Shown here: positions 1 to 14,700 of the stretch, in pieces | How positions within the stretch are numbered: position 1 is the stretch's first letter | Layout: each line of letters begins with the position of its first letter | NCBI GenBank assembly: GCA_020746105.1 | Contig: JAJGST010000087.1 | Coordinates: 35,714 to 99,713, forward strand | Direction of reading: 5' to 3' | DNA: 64,000 nucleotides | DNA from: Trogon surrucura | Taxonomy: Eukaryota > Chordata > Aves > Trogoniformes > Trogonidae | Position numbers and translations under genes: made by a program | Notes under the pieces: model-generated | The model's input: the letters and a program-made list of their open reading frames with translations, nothing else | What the model was told of the DNA's origin: nothing | Databases searched by the model: none

Positions 1-947
1 CCCGAGTCGGAGCACCGAGTCCTGAGTCCCAAATCGCGAGTCCGGAGTCCGAATCCCGAATCTCAATCCCCGATCCCCGAGTCCGAGTCCCGAGACCCGA
101 GCCCCGAGTCCAAAATCGTGATCCCCGAGTCCGAGTCCGGAGTCTCGAGTCGGAGCCCCGAGTTCAGTGTACCAAATCGCGAGTCCCGAGTCCGAGTCTC
201 GAGCCTCGAGCCCCAAGTCCCGAGAATGATCCCCGAGTCCGAGTCCCGAGTCCGAACCCCGATTCCCGAGCCCCGAGACCTGAGTCCAAGTCCTGAGTCC
301 CAGCCCCGAGCCCCGAGTCCCTAGTCCGGAGTCCCAAATCGCGAGTCTCGAGTCCCGAGTCGGAGCCCGCGTCCTGAGTCCCTAATCGTGAGTCCTGAGT
401 CCGAGACTCGAGCCTCGAGCCCCGAGTCCCGAGACGCGAGCCCCGAGTCCCGAGTCAGAGCCCCGAGTCCCGAATCCAAAATCGCGAGTCCCGAATCCCG
501 AGTCTTGAGCCCCGAGTCCGAATGCCGAGTCCGAGTCCCGAGTCCCGAGTCCAGAGCACCAAGTCCCGAGTCCGAGTCCCTAGTCCCGAGCCCTGAGTCC
601 AAGTCCCGAGTCCGAGTCCTGTGCCCCGCGTCCTGAATTCCAGGTCCCAAGTCCCGAGTCGAGAATCCCGAGGCCCGAGTCCCGAGTCCCAAGTCCGAGT
701 CCCGAATCCGAGCTCCGAGTCCAGAGTCCTGAACCCCGAGTCTAAGTCCCGAGTTCGAGCCCCGAGTCCCAAGTCCCGAGTCCCGAGTCCAGAATCCAGA
801 GACCCGAGTCTGGAGTCCGAGTCCCGAGTCCCAAGTCTGAGTCCCAAGTCCGAAACCCGAGTACAGAGTCCCGAGTCCGAGCCCCGAGCCCTGAGTCCCG
901 AGCCCCAAGTCCAAGTCCTGAGTCCGAGCCATGTGAACCGCGTCCTG
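1..947. repeat. CpG-rich heptamer/hexamer minisatellite (CCGAGTC-like)
   Basis: The stretch is built almost entirely of CGAGTCC, CGAGTC and close variants (CGAGCCC, CAAGTCC, CGAATCC) in head-to-tail order. Units of 6 and 7 bp alternate, so a 13-bp composite is common. Most units carry one CpG and one GAGTC. Both strands stay open for 60-210 codons because the unit rarely makes a stop, giving Ser/Pro/Glu-rich or Gly/Leu/Asp-rich translations that are artefacts. The repeat starts before the window and stops where the CR1 tail begins near 948. Confidence 0.9.
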
Positions 948-2749
948 AGTCATAGAATCATAGAATCATAGAATCATAGAATGTTAGGGATTGGAAGGGA
1001 CCTCGAAAGATCATCAAGTCCAATCCCCCTGCCAGAGCAGGAATGCCTAGACTATGCCACACAGGAACGTGTCCAGGCAGGTCTTGAATGTCTCCAGAGA
1101 AGGAGACTCCACAGCCTCTCTGGGCAGCCTGTTCCAGGGCTCCGTCACCCTCACTGAGAAGAAGTTTCTTCTCGAGTTTAAGTGGAACCTCTTATGTTCC
1201 AGTTTCAGCCCATTACCCCTTGTCCTATCAGTGGTTGTCACCGAGAAGAGCCTGGCTCCATCCTCGTGACACTCACCCTTGATATATTTGTAAACATTAA
1301 TGAGGTCACCCCTCAGCCTCCTCTTCTCCAAACTAAAGAGCCCCACCTCCTTCAGTCTTTTCTCATAAGGGAGATGCTCCACTCCCTTAATCATCCCAGT
1401 TGCCCTGTGCTGGACTCTCTCCAGCAGTTCTCTGTCTTTCTTGATCTGAGGGGCCCAGAACTGGACACAATATTCCAGATGGGGTCTCACCAGGGCAGAG
1501 TAGAGGGGAAGGAGGACCTCTCTCGACCTACTAACCACCCCCCTTCTAATACACCCCAGGATGCCATTGGCCTTCCTGGCCACAAGGGCACAGTGCTGGC
1601 TCATGGTCATCCTGCTGTCCACCAAGACTCCCAGGTCCCTTTCCCCTACACTGCTCTCTAATAAGTCATTCCCCAACTTATACTGGAACCTGCGGTTGTT
1701 CCTACCCAGATGCAAGACCCTACATTTACCCTTGTTATATTTCATTAAATTTTTCCCCGCCCAATGCTCCAGCCTGTCCAGGTCTCGCTGGATGGCAGCA
1801 CAGCCTTCTGGCGTGTCAGCCACTCCTCCCAGCTTGGTGTCATCAGCAAACTTGCTGACAGTGCTCTCTAGTCCCTCATCCAAGTCATCGATGAATATAT
1901 TGAATAATACTGGTCCCAGTACCGACCCTTGAGGCACTCCACTGGATACAGGTCTCCAACCAGACTCCGCCCCATTGACCACAACTCTTTGGCTTCTTCC
2001 CCTTAGCCAGTTCACAGTCCACCTCACTACCCGAGAGTCTAGACCACACTTCCTCAGTTTAGCAGCAAGGATGCTGTGGGAGACTGTGTCAAATGCTTTA
2101 CTGAAGTCAAGGTAGACCACATCCACCGCTCTGCCATCATCTATCCACCTTGTTATATCCTCATAAAAGGCTATGAGGTTAGTCAAGCACGACTTCCCTT
2201 TGGTGAAGCCATGTTGACTGTCTCTAATGACCCTCTTATCCCTGATATGCCTTGAGATGGCACCAAGGATAAGTCGTTCCATCACTTTGCCAGGGATGGA
2301 GGTGAGGCTGACCAGTCTATAGTTACCTGGGTCCTCCTTCTTGCCCTTTTTGAAGACTGGAGTGACATTTGCTTCCCTCCAGTCCTCAGGCACCTATCCC
2401 GTCTCCCAAGACTTAGCAAGGATGATGGAGAGTGGTCTAGCAATGACATCAGCCAGCTCCCTCAGCACCCGTGGATGCATCCCGTCTGGACCCATGGATT
2501 TATGGATGTCCAGATTGCTTAATTGATCCCTAACCCAGTCCTCATTGACTAAAGCAAACTCCTCCACTGCCCTGACTTCCTCTGGGGCCTCAGGGGAACG
2601 GGGCTCCTCAGGACAGCCTCCGGCAGAGTAGACAGAGGCAAAGAAGGCATTCAGTAACTCTGCCTTCTCTGTATCTTCTGTCACCAAGGCACCCACCTCA
2701 TTCATCAGTGGGCCTACATTGCCTCTGGTGTTAGTTTTATCTGCCACGT
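948..2749 (-). mobile_element. CR1 LINE, 5'-truncated, minus strand
   Basis: The 3' end is the CATAGAAT repeat at about 950-980, which is the reverse complement of the CR1 tail ATTCTATG. It is followed on the minus strand by the conserved CR1 3' UTR and a reverse-transcriptase frame. The 5' end is truncated inside ORF2, and satellite begins immediately at about 2750. The element is near-identical to the plus-strand copy at 31830-33655 and truncated within about 40 bp of the same CR1 position. CR1 elements normally lack target-site duplications and are usually 5'-truncated, which fits. Confidence 0.95.
1047..2749 (-). pseudogene. CR1 ORF2 reverse transcriptase fragment with one premature stop
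   Basis: This is the C-terminal part of CR1 ORF2, a non-LTR reverse transcriptase that copies element RNA at a nicked target. The fingers/palm region includes the DFSKAFD block, the [11 protein letters not shown] block and the FADD catalytic motif. The thumb and C-terminal part ([20 protein letters not shown]) follow to a stop at 1047. A TAG at 2394-2396 interrupts an otherwise continuous frame just before the VPEDW motif; the sister copy at 31.8 kb has GAG there. The frame above the stop runs to 2771, so its first few codons are satellite. The endonuclease and ORF1 are absent. This is a dead copy, inactivated by truncation and a nonsense change. Confidence 0.93.
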
Positions 2750-5700
2750 GAACTTTTGGGCTCAGAAACACCGATTTAGGGACCTTTTATGCACAGAAAA
2801 ACTAAATTAGGGATCTTTTAGGCCCAGAAACACCAAATTAGGGACTGTGGGGCTCAGGAATAGTGATATAGAGAACTTTTAGGCCCAGGACCACCTTATT
2901 AGGGAACATTGGGAATCAGAAGCAGCGAATTAGGCAACTTTGGGGCTCAGAAGCAGCGAATTAGGCAACTTTGGGGCTCAGAAACACCAAATGAGCGAAC
3001 TTTTGGGCTGAGAAACACCAATTTATAGAACTTTTGGGCTCAGAAACACCAAATGAGCGAACTTTAGGTCTCAGAAGCACCAATTTAGGGAACTTTAAGG
3101 CCCAGAAAAACAGAATGAGGGAATTTTAGGCCCAGAAACACCAAATTGGGGAAATCTGGTGCACAGAAACAGTGATTTAGAGAACTTTTGGCCTCAGAAA
3201 CACCGATTTCGGGATCTTTTAGGCCCAGAAAAACTACATTAGGGAACTTTTAGGCCCAGAAAAACCAAATTAGCGAACTTTGGGACTCAGAAGCAGCGAT
3301 TTAGGGAACTTTTAGCCTCAGAAACACCAATTTACGGATCTTTTACACACAGACAAACTAAATTAGGGATCTTTTAGGCCCGGAAACACCAAATTAGGGA
3401 ACTGTGGGGCTCAGGAATAGTGATTTAGAGATTTTTTATGCCCAGGAACACCTAATTAGGGAACTTTTGAGCTCAGAAACACCAAATTAGGGAACTTTGG
3501 GACCCAGAAAAACCAATTTAGAGAACTTTTGGGCTCAGAAGCACCGATTTAGGGAACTTTAAGGACCCAAAAAACTAAATGAGGGAACTTTTAGGCCCAG
3601 AAACACCAAATTAGGGAACTGTGGGGCTCCGGAATAGTGGTTTAGAGAACTTTTAGGCTCACGAACACGTAATTAGGGAACTTTTGGGCTCAGAGGGAGC
3701 GAATTTTGGAAATTTGGGGCTCAGAAACACCAACTTAGCGAACTTTTGGTCTCAGAAACACCAAATTAGAGAACTTTTGGTCTCAGAAGCACCAAATTAG
3801 GGAAGTTTTGGCCTCAGAAGCACCAATTTAGGGAACTATAAGGCCCAGAGAAACTAAATGAGGGAACTTTTAGGCCCAGAAACACCAAATTAGGGAAATC
3901 TGGTGCACAGAAACAGTGATTTAGGGATATTTTAGGCCCAGGAACATCTAATTGGGGAACTTTTGGTCTCAGAAGCACCGATTTCGGGAACTTTGGGGCT
4001 CAGAAACACCAAATTAGCGAACTTTTGGGCTCAGAAACACCAAATTAGAGAACTTTTGGGCTCAGAAGCACCAATTTAGGGAACTTTTAGGCCTAGAAAA
4101 ACTAAATGAGGCAAATTTTAGGCCCAGAAACACCAAAGTAGGGAAATCTGGTGCTCAGAAACAGTGATTTAGGGAACTTTTGGGCCCTGAAACACCGATT
4201 TATGGACCTTTTATGCACAGAAAAACTAAATAAGGGATCTTTTAGGCCCAGAAACACCAAATTAGGGAGCTGTGGGGCTCAGGAATAGTGATTTAGAGAA
4301 ATTTTAGGCCCAGGAACACCTAATTAGGGAACATTGAGAATCAGAAGCAGCGAATTAGGCAACTGTGGGGCTCAGAAGCAGCGAATTAGGCAACTTTGGG
4401 GTTCAGAAACACCAAATTAGCGAACTTTTGGGCTGAGAAACACCAATTTAGAGAACTTTTGGGCTAAGAAACACCAAATTAGGGAACTTTAGGGCTCAGA
4501 AGCACCAATTTAGGGAACTTTAAGGCCCAGAAAAACAGAATGAGGGAATTTTAGGCCCAGAAACACCAAATTAGGGAAATCTGGTGCACAGAAACAGTGA
4601 TTTAGGGAATTTCTGGCCTCAGAACCACCGATTTAGGGATCTTTTAGGCCCAGAAAAACTAAATTAGGGAACCTTTAGGCCCAGAAACCCCAAACTAGCG
4701 AACTTTGGGACTCAGAGGCAGTGATTTAGGGAACTTATGGCTTCAGAAACACAAATTTAGGGATCATTTACACCCAGACAAACTAAATTAGGGATATTTT
4801 AGGCCAGGAAACACCAAATTAGGGAACTTTGGGGCTCAGGAATAGTGATTTAGAGAACTTTTATGCCCAGGAACTCCTAATTAGGGAACTTTTGGGCTCA
4901 TAAACACCAAATTAGCGAATTTTGGGCTCAGAAACAGCAAATTAGGGAACTGTGGGGCTCAGGAATAGTGATTTAGAGAATTTTTATGCCCAAGAACACC
5001 TAATTAAGGAACTTTTGGCCTCAGAAACACCAAATTAGGGAACTTTTGGGCTCAGAAACAGCAAATTAGGGAACTGTGGGGCTCAGGAATAGTGATTTAG
5101 AGAATTTTTATGCCCAAGAACACCTAATTAAGGAACTTTTGGGCTCAGAAGCACCAATTTACGGAATTTTAAGGCCCAGAAAAACTCAATGAGGGAACTT
5201 TTAGGCCCAGAAACACCAAATTAGGGAACTGTGGGGCTCAGGAATAGTGATTTAGAGAACTTTTAGGCCCAGGAACATGTAATTAGGGAACTTTTGGGCT
5301 CAGTAGAAGCGTTTTAGGGAAATTTAGGGCTCAGAAACACCAAATCAGCGAAATTTTCGGCTCAGAAGCACCAATTTCGGGATGTTTTAGGCCCAGAAAA
5401 ACCAAATGAGGGAATTTTTAGGTCCAGAAACACCAAATTAGGGAACTCTGGGGCTCAGAAAGAGTGATTTAGAGAAGGTTTGGGCTCAGAAACACCGATT
5501 TAGGGATCTTTTAGGCCCAGAAACACCAGCTTAGGGAACATTAGGACTCAGAAGCAGCGAATTAGGCAACTTTGTTTCTCAGAAGCAGCGAATTAGGGAA
5601 CTTTGGGGCTTAGAAACACCAAATTAGGGAACTTTGGGGTCCAGAAACAATGATTTAGGGTACTTTTGGGCTCAGAAGCACCAATTTAGGGATCTTTTAT

Positions 5701-8700
5701 GCCCAGAAAAACTAAATGAGGGAACTTTTAGGCCCAGAAACACCAAATTAGGGAACTGTGGGGCTCAGGAATAGTGATTTAGAGAACTTTTAGGCCCAGG
5801 AACATCTAATTAGGGAACTTCTGGTCTCAGAAGGAGCGAATTCGGGAACTTTTGGGCTCAGAAACACCAAATGAGCGAACTTTTGGTCTCAGAAACACCA
5901 AATTAGAGAACTTTTGGGCTCAGAAGCACCAAATTAGGGAACTTTTAGGCCTAGAAAAAACTCAATGAGGGAACTTTTAGGCCCAGAAATAGCAAATTAG
6001 GGAAATCTGGTGCTCAGAAACAGTGATTTAGGGAACTTTTGGCCTCAGAAACACCGATGTAGTGACCTTTTATGCACAGAAAAACTAAATTAGGGATCTT
6101 TTAGGCCCAGAAACACCAAATTAGGGACTGTGGGGCTCAGGAATAGTGATTTAGAGAACTTTTAGGCCCAGAAACACCTAATTAGGGAACATTGGGAATC
6201 AGAAGCAGCGAATTAGGCAACTTTGGGGCTCAGAAGCAGCGAATTAGGCAACTTTGGGGCTCAGAAACACCAATTTAGTGAACTTTTGGGCTGAGAAACA
6301 CAAATTTATAGAACTTTTGGGCTCAGAAACACCAAATTAGGGAACTTTAGGTCTCAGAAGCACCAATTTAGGGAACTTTAAGGCCCAGAAAAACAGAATG
6401 AGGGAATTTTAGGCCCAGAAACACCAAATTAGGGAAATCTGGTGCACAGAAACAGTGATTTAGGGAATTTTTGGCCTCAGAAACACCGATATAGGGATAT
6501 TTTAGACCCAGAAAAACTAAATTAGGGAAATTTTAGGCCCAGAAACACCAAATTAGGGAAATCTGGTGCTCAGAAACAGTGATTTAGGTAACTTTTGGGC
6601 TCATAAACACGAATTTAGGGATCTTTTATGCACAAAAAAACCTAAATTAGGGATCTTTTAAGCCCAGAAACACCAAATTAGGGAACTGTGGGGCTCAGGA
6701 ATAGTGATTTAGAGAACTTTTAGGCCCAGGAACATCTAATTAGGGAACTTTTGGTCTCAGAAGCAGCGAATTCCGGAACTTTGGGGCTCAGAAACACCAA
6801 ATTAGAGAACTTTGGGACTCAGAAGCACCAAATTAGGGAAATTTTGGGCTCAGAAGCACCAATTTAGGGAACTATAAGGCCCAGAAAAACTAAATGAGGG
6901 AACTTTTAGGCCCAGAAACACCAAATTAGGGAAATCTGGTGCACAGAAACAGTGATTTAGCGAACTATTGGACTCAGAAACACCGATTAAGGGATCTTTT
7001 CAGAAAAACTAAATTAGGGAACTTTTAGGCCCAGAAACCCCAAATTAGCGAACTTTGGGACTCAGAGGCAGCGATTTAGGGAACTTTTGGCCTCAGAAAC
7101 ACCAATTTAGGGATCTTTTACACCCAGACAAACTAAATTAGGGATCTTTTAGGCCCGGAAACACCAAATTAGGGAACTGTGGGGCTCAGGAATAGTGATT
7201 TAGAGAATTTTTATGCCCAGGAACACCTAATTAGGGAACTTTTGAGCTCAGAAACACCAAATTAGGGAACTTTTGGCATCAGAAACACCAAATTAGGGAA
7301 CTTTTGGGGTCAGAAGCAGCGAATTAGGGAACTTTTGGGCTCAGAAACACCAAATTAGGGAACTCTGGTGCTCAGAAGCACCAATTTAGGGAACTTTAAG
7401 GCCCAGAAACACAGAATGAGGGAATTTTAGGCCCAGAAACACCAAATTAGTGAAATCTGGTGCACAGAAACAGTGATTAAGGGAACTTTTGGCCTCAGAA
7501 ACGCAAAATTAGAGAACTTTTGGTCTCAGAAACACCAAATTAGGGAAGTTTTGGCCTCAGAAGCACCAATTTAGGGAACTATAAGGCCCAGAAAAGCTAA
7601 ATGAGGGTACTTTTAGGCCCAGAAACACCAAATTAGGGAAATCTGGTGCTCAGAAACAGTGATTTAGGGAATTTTTGGGCTCAGAAGCACGAATTTAGGG
7701 ATCTTTTATGCACAAAAAAAATTAATTAGCGATCTTTTAGGCCCAGAAACACCAAATTAGGGAACTGTGGGGCTCAGGAATAGTGATTTAGAGAACTTTT
7801 AGGCCCAGAAACACCTAATTAGGGAACATTGGGAATCAGAAGCAGCGAATTAGGCAACTTTGGGGCTCAGAAACACCAAATGAGCGAACTTTTGGGCTGA
7901 GAAACACCAATTTATAGAACTTTTGGGCTAAGAAACACCAAATTAGGGAACTTTAGGTCTCAGAAGCACCAATTTAGAGAAATTTAAGGCCCAGAAAAAC
8001 AGAATGAGGGAATTTTAGGCCCAGAAACACCAAATTAGGGAAATCTGGTGCACAGAAACAGTGATTTAGAGAACTTTTGGCCTCAGAAACACCGATTTAG
8101 GGATCTTTTATGCACAGAAGACTAAATTAGGGATCTTTTAGGCCCAGAAACACCAAATTAGGGAACTGTGGGGCTCAGGAATAGTGATTTAGAGAACTTT
8201 TAGGCCCAGGAACACCTAATTAGAGAACTTTGGGACTCAGAAGCAGCGATTTAGGGAACTTTAGGGCTCAGAAACACCAAATTAGCGAACTTTTGGGCGC
8301 AGAAAAACCTAATTAGGGAACTTTTGGGCTCAGAAACACCAAATTAGAGAAATTTTGGTCTCAGAAGCACCAATTTAGGGAACTTTTAGGCCCAGAAAAA
8401 TTAAATGAGGGAACTTTTAGGCCCAGAAACACCAAATTAGGGAACTGTGGGGCTCAGGAATAGTGATTTAGAAAACTTTTAGGCCCTGGAACACCAATTT
8501 AGGGAACTTTTGGGCTCAGAAGCAGGGATTTAGGGATCTTTTAGGCCCAGAAATACCGATTTAGAGAACTGTGGGGCTCAGGAATACTGATTTAGAGAAC
8601 TTTTAGACCCAGGAACACCTAATTAGGGATCTTTTGGGCTCAGAAGCAGTGATTTAGGGAACTTTTCGGCTCAGAAACACCAAATTAGCGAAATTTTGGG

Positions 8701-11700
8701 CTCAGAAATACCAAATTAGCGATCTTTTGGGCTCAGAAGCACCAATTTAGGGAATTTTTGGGCTCAGAAACACCAAATTAGGGAACTGTGGGGATCAGGA
8801 ATAGTGATTTAGAGAATTTTTATGCCCAGGAACACCTAATTAGGGAACTTTTGGGCTCAGAAACACCAAATTAGCGAACTTTTGGGCTCAGAAACACCAA
8901 ATTAGGGAACTTTTGTGCTCAGAAGCACCAATTTAGGGAAATTTAAGGACCCGAAAAACTAAATGAGGGAACTTTTAGGCCCAGAAACACCAAATTAGGG
9001 AACTGTGGGGCTCAGGAATAGTGATTTAGAGAACTTTTAGGCCCAGGAACACCTAATTAGAGACCTTTGGGACTCAGAAGCAGCGATTTAGGGAACTTTA
9101 GGGCTCAGAAACACCAAATTACCGAACTTTTGGGCGCAGAAACACCTAATTAGGGAACTTTTGGGCTCAGAAACACCAAATTAGGGAACTTTTGGCTCAG
9201 AAGCACCAATTTAGGGAACTATAAGGCCCAGAAAACAGAATGAGGGAATTTTAGGCCCAGAAACACCAAATTAGTGAAATCTGGTGCACAGAAACAGTGA
9301 TTTAGGGAACTTTTGGTCTCAGAAGCACCAAATTAGGGAAGTTTTGGCCTCAGAAGCACCAATTTAGGGAACTATAAGGCCCAGAAAAGCTAAATGAGGG
9401 TACTTTTAGGCCCAGAAACACCAAATTAGGGAAATCTGGTGCTCAGAAACAGTGATTTAGGGAACTTTTGGGCTCAGAAGCACGAATTTAGGGATCTTTT
9501 AGGCACAAAAAAAATTAATTAGCGAACTTTTAGGCCCAGAAACACCAAATTAGGGAGCTGTGGGGCTCAGGAATAGTGATTTAGAGAACTTTTAGGCCCA
9601 GAAACACCTAATTAGGGAACATTGGGAATCAGAAGCAGCGAATTAGGCAACTTTGGGGCTCAGGCAACTTTGGGGCTCAGAAACACCAAATGAGCGAACT
9701 TTTGGGCTGAGAAACACCAATTTATAGAACTTTTGGGCTAAGAAACACCAAATTAGGGAACTTTAGGTCTCAGAAGCACCAATTTAGGGAACTTTAAGGC
9801 CCAGAAAAACAGAATGAGGGAATTTTAGGCCCAGAAACACCAAATTAGGGAAATCTGGTGCACAGAAATAGTGATTTAGGGAACTTTTGGCCTCAGAAAC
9901 ACCGATTTAGGGATCTTTTATGCACAGAAGGACTAAATTAGGGATTTTTAGGCCCAGAAACACCAAATTAGGGAACTGTGGGGCTCAGGAATAGTGATTT
10001 AGAGAACTTTTAGGCCCAGGAACACCTAATTAGAGACCTTTGGGACTCAGAAGCAGCGATTTAGGGAACTTTAGGGCTCAGAAACACCAAATTAGCGAAA
10101 TTTGGGCACAGAAACACCTAATTAGGGAACTTTTGGGCTCAGAAACACCAAATTAGAGAACTTTTGGGCTCAGAAGCACCAAATTAGGGAAGTTTTGGCC
10201 TCAGAAGCACCAATTTAGGGAACTATAAGGCCCAGAAAAACTAAATGAGGGTACTTTTAGGCCCAGAAACACCAAATTAGGGAAATCTGGTGCACAGAAA
10301 TAGTGAATTAGGGAACTTTTGGTCTCAGAAGCACCAATTTAGGGAACTTTTAGGCCCAGAAAAATTAAATGAGGGAACTTTTAGGCCCAGAAACACCAAA
10401 TTAGGGAACTGTGGGGCTCAGGAATAGTGATTTAGAGAACTTTTAGACCCAGGAACACCTATTTAGGGATCTTTTGGGCTCAGAAGCAGCGATTTAGGGA
10501 ACTTTTCGGCTCAGAAAAACCAAATTAGCGAAATTTTGGGCTCAGAAATACCAAATTAGCGATCTTTTGGGCTCAGAAGCACCAATTTAGGGAATTTTTG
10601 GGCTCAGAAACACCAAATTAGGGAACTGTGGGGATCAGGAATAGTGATTTAGAGAATTTTTATGCCCAGGAACACCTAATTAGGGAACTTCTGGGCTCAG
10701 AAACACCAAATTAGCAAACTTTTGGGCTCAGAAAGAGCAAATTAGGGAACTTTTGTGCTCAGAAGCACCAATTTAGGGAAATTTAAGGACCCGAAAAACT
10801 AAATGAGGGAACTTTTAGGCCCAGAAACACCAAATTAGGGAACTGTGGGGCTCAGGAATAGTGATTTAGAGAACTTTTAGGCCCAGGAACACCTAATTAG
10901 AGAACTTTGGGACTCAGAAGCAGCGATTTAGGGAACTTTAGGGCTCAGAAACACCAAATTAGCGAACTTTTGGCGCAGAAGAAACACCTAATTAGGGAAC
11001 TTTTGGCTCAGAAACACCAAATTAGGGAACTTTAGGGCTCAGAAGCACCCAATTTAGGGAACTTTAAGGTCCAGAAAAACAGAATGAGGGAATTTTAGGT
11101 CCAGAAACACCAAATTAGTGAAATCTGGTGCACAGAAACAGTGATTTAGGGAACTTTTGGCCTCAGAAACACCAAAATTAGAGAACTTTTGGTCTCAGAA
11201 ACACCAAATTAGGGAAGTTTTGGCCTCAGAAGCACCAATTTAGGGAACTATAAGGCCCAGAAAAGCTAAATGAGGGTACTTTTAGGCCCAGAAACACCAA
11301 ATTAGGGAAATCTGGTGCTCAGAAACAGTGATTTAGGGAATTTTTTGGGCTCAGAAGCACCAATTTAGGGATCTTTTATGCACAAAAAAAATTAATTAGC
11401 GATCTTTTAGGCCCAGAAACACCAAATTAGGGAACTGTGGGGCTCAGGAATAGTGATTTAGAGAACTTTTAGGCCCAGAAACACCTAATTAGGGAACATT
11501 GGGAATCAGAAGCAGCAAATTAGGCAACTTTGGGGCTCAGGCAACTTTGGGGCTCAGAAACACCAAATGAGCGAACTTTTGGGCTGAGAAACACCAATTT
11601 ATAGAACTTTTGGGCTAAGAAACACCAAATTAGGGAACTTTAGGTCTCAGAAGCACCAATTTAGGGAAATTTAAGGCCCAGAAAAACAGAATGAGGGAAT

Positions 11701-14700
11701 TTTAGGCCCAGAAACACCAAATTAGGGAAATCTGGTGCACAGAAACAGTGATTTAGGGAACTTTTGGCCTCAGAAACACCGATTTAGGGATCTTTTATGC
11801 ACAGAAGGACTAAATTAGGGATCTTTTAGGCCCAGAAACACCAAATTAGGGAACTGTGGGGCTCAGGAATAGTGATTTAGAGAACTTTTAGGCCCAGGAA
11901 CACCTAATTAGAGAACTTTGGGACTCAGAAGCAGCGATTTAGGGAACTTTAGGGCTCAGAAACACCAAATTAGCGAACTTTTGGGCGCAGAAAAACCTAA
12001 TTAGGGAACTTTTGGGCTCAGAAACACCAAATTAGAGAACTTTTGGTCTCAGAATAACCAATTTAGGGAACTTTTAGGCCCAGAAAATTTAAATGAGGGA
12101 ACTTTTAGGCCCAGAAACACCAAATTAGGGAACTGTGGGGCTCAGGAATAGTGATTTAGAAAACTTTTAGGCCCTGGAACACCAATTTAGGGAACTTTTG
12201 GGCTCAGAAGCAGGGATTTAGGGATCTTTTAGGCCCAGAAATACCGATTTAGGGAACTGTGGGGCTCAGGAATAGTGATTTAGAGAACTTTTAGACCCAG
12301 GAACACCTAATTAGGGATCTTTTGGGCTCAGAAGCAGTGATTTAGGGAACTTTTCGGCTCAGAAAAACCAAATTAGCGAAATTTTGGGCTCAGAAATACC
12401 AAATTAGCGATCTTTTGGGCTCAGAAGCACCAATTTAGGGAATTTTTGGGCTCAGAAACACCAAATTAGGGAACTGTGGGGCTCAGGAATAGTGATTTAG
12501 AGAATTTTTATGCCCAGGAACACCTAATTAGGGAACTTCTGGGCTCAGAAACACCAAATTAGCAAACTTTTGGGCTCAGAAACAGCAAATTAGGGAACTT
12601 TTGTGCTCAGAAGCACCAATTTAGGGAAATTTAAGGACCCGAAAAACTAAATGAGGGAACTTTTAGGCCCAGAAACACCAAATTAGGGAACTGTGGGGCT
12701 CAGGAATAGTGATTTAGAGAACTTTTAGGCCCAGGAACACCTAATTAGAGACCTTTGGGACTCAGAAGCAGCGATTTAGGGAACTTTAGGGCTCAGAAAC
12801 ACCAAATTACCGAACTTTTGGGCGCAGAAATACCTAATTAGGGAACTTTTGGGCTCAGAAACACCAAATTAGAGAACTTTTGGCCTCAGAAGCACCAATT
12901 TAGGGAACTATAAGGCCCAGAGAAGCTAAATGAGGGTACTTTTAGGCCCAGAAACACCAAATTAGGGAAATCTGGTGCTCAGAAACAGTGATTTAGGGAA
13001 TTTTTGGGCTCAGAAACACGAATTTAGGGATCTCTTATGCACAAAAAAAATTAATTAGCGATCTTTTAGGCCCAGAAACACCAAATTAGGGAACTGTGGG
13101 GCTCAGGAATAGTGATTTAGAGAACTTTTAGGCCCAGAAACACCTAATTAGGGAATATTGGGAATCAGAAGCAGCAAATTAGGCAACTTTGGGGCTCAGA
13201 AGCAGCGAATTAGGCAACTTTGGGGCTCAGAAACACCAAATGAGCGAACTTTTGGGCTGAGAAACACCAATTTATAGAACTTTTGGGCTAAGAAACACCA
13301 AATTAGGGAACTTTAGGTCTCAGAAGCACCAATTTAGGGAACTTTAAGGCCCAGAAAAACAGAATGAGGGAATTTTAGGCCCAGAAACACCAAATTAGGG
13401 AAATCTGGTGCACAGAAACAGTGATTTAGGGAACTTTTGGCCTCAGAAACACCGATTTAGGGATCTTTTATGCACAGAAGGACTAAATTAGGGATTTTTA
13501 GGCCCAGAAACACCAAATTAGGGAACTGTGGGGCTCAGGAATAGTGATTTAGAGAACTTTTAGGCCCAGGAACACCTAATTAGAGACCTTTGGGACTCAG
13601 AAGCAGCGATTTAGGGAACTTTAGGGCTCAGAAACACCAAATTAGCGAACTTTTGGGCTCAGAAACACCTAATTAGGGAACTTTTGGGCTCAGAAACACC
13701 AAATTAGAGAACTTTTGGCCTCAGAAGCACCAATTTAGGGAACTATAAGGCCCAGAAAAGCTAAATGAGGGTACTTTTAGGCCCAGAAACACCAAATTAG
13801 GGAACTGTGGGGCTCAGGAATAGTGATTTAGAAAACTTTTAGGCCCTGGAACACCAATTTAGGGAACTTTTGGGCTCAGAAGCAGGGATTTAGGGATATT
13901 TTCGGCCCAGAAATACCGATTTAGGGAACTGTGGGGCTCAGGAATAGTGATTTAGAGAACTTTTAGACCCAGGAACACCTATTTAGGGATCTTTTGGGCT
14001 CAGAAGCAGCGATTTAGGGAACTTTTCGGCTCAGAAAAACCAAATTAGCGAAATTTTGGGCTCAGAAATACCAAATTAGCGATCTTTTGGGCTCAGAAGC
14101 ACCAATTTAGGGAATTTTTGGGCTCAGAAACACCAAATTAGGGAACTGTGGGGCTCAGGAATAGTGATTTAGAGAATTTTTATGCCCAGGAACACCTAAT
14201 TAGGGAACTTCTGGGCTCAGAAACACCAAATTAGCAAACTTTTGGGCTCAGAAAGAGCAAATTAGGGAACTTTTGTGCTCAGAAGCACCAATTTAGGGAA
14301 ATTTAAGGACCCGAAAAACTAAATGAGGGAAATTTTAGGCCCAGAAACACCAAATTAGGGAACTGTGGGGCTCAGGAATAGTGATTTAGAGAACGTTTAG
14401 GTCCAGGAACACGTAATTAGGGAACTTTTGGGCTCAGAAGCAGCGATTTAGGGAACTTTGGGGCTCAGAAACACCAAATTAGCGAACTTTTGGGCTCAGA
14501 AACACCAAATTAGAGAACTTTTGGTCTCAGAAGCACCAAATTAGGGAAGTTTTGGCCTCAGAAGCACCAATTTAGGGAACTATAAGGCCCAGAAAAACTA
14601 AATGAGGGAACTTTTAGGCCCAGAAACACCAAATTAGGGAAATCTGGTGCACAGAAACAGTGATTTAGGGAACTTTTGGCCTCAGAAACACCGATTTAGG

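Noticed and set aside
321..953. 210-codon minus-strand and other open frames in the heptamer repeat
   Set aside because: They are translations of a short repeat lacking stop codons; several frames on both strands are open over the same bases.
1182..1932. Plus-strand frames of 120-160 codons over the first CR1 (and mirrored ones at 32678-33556)
   Set aside because: They are antisense shadows of CR1 RT; the same frames recur in every CR1 copy.
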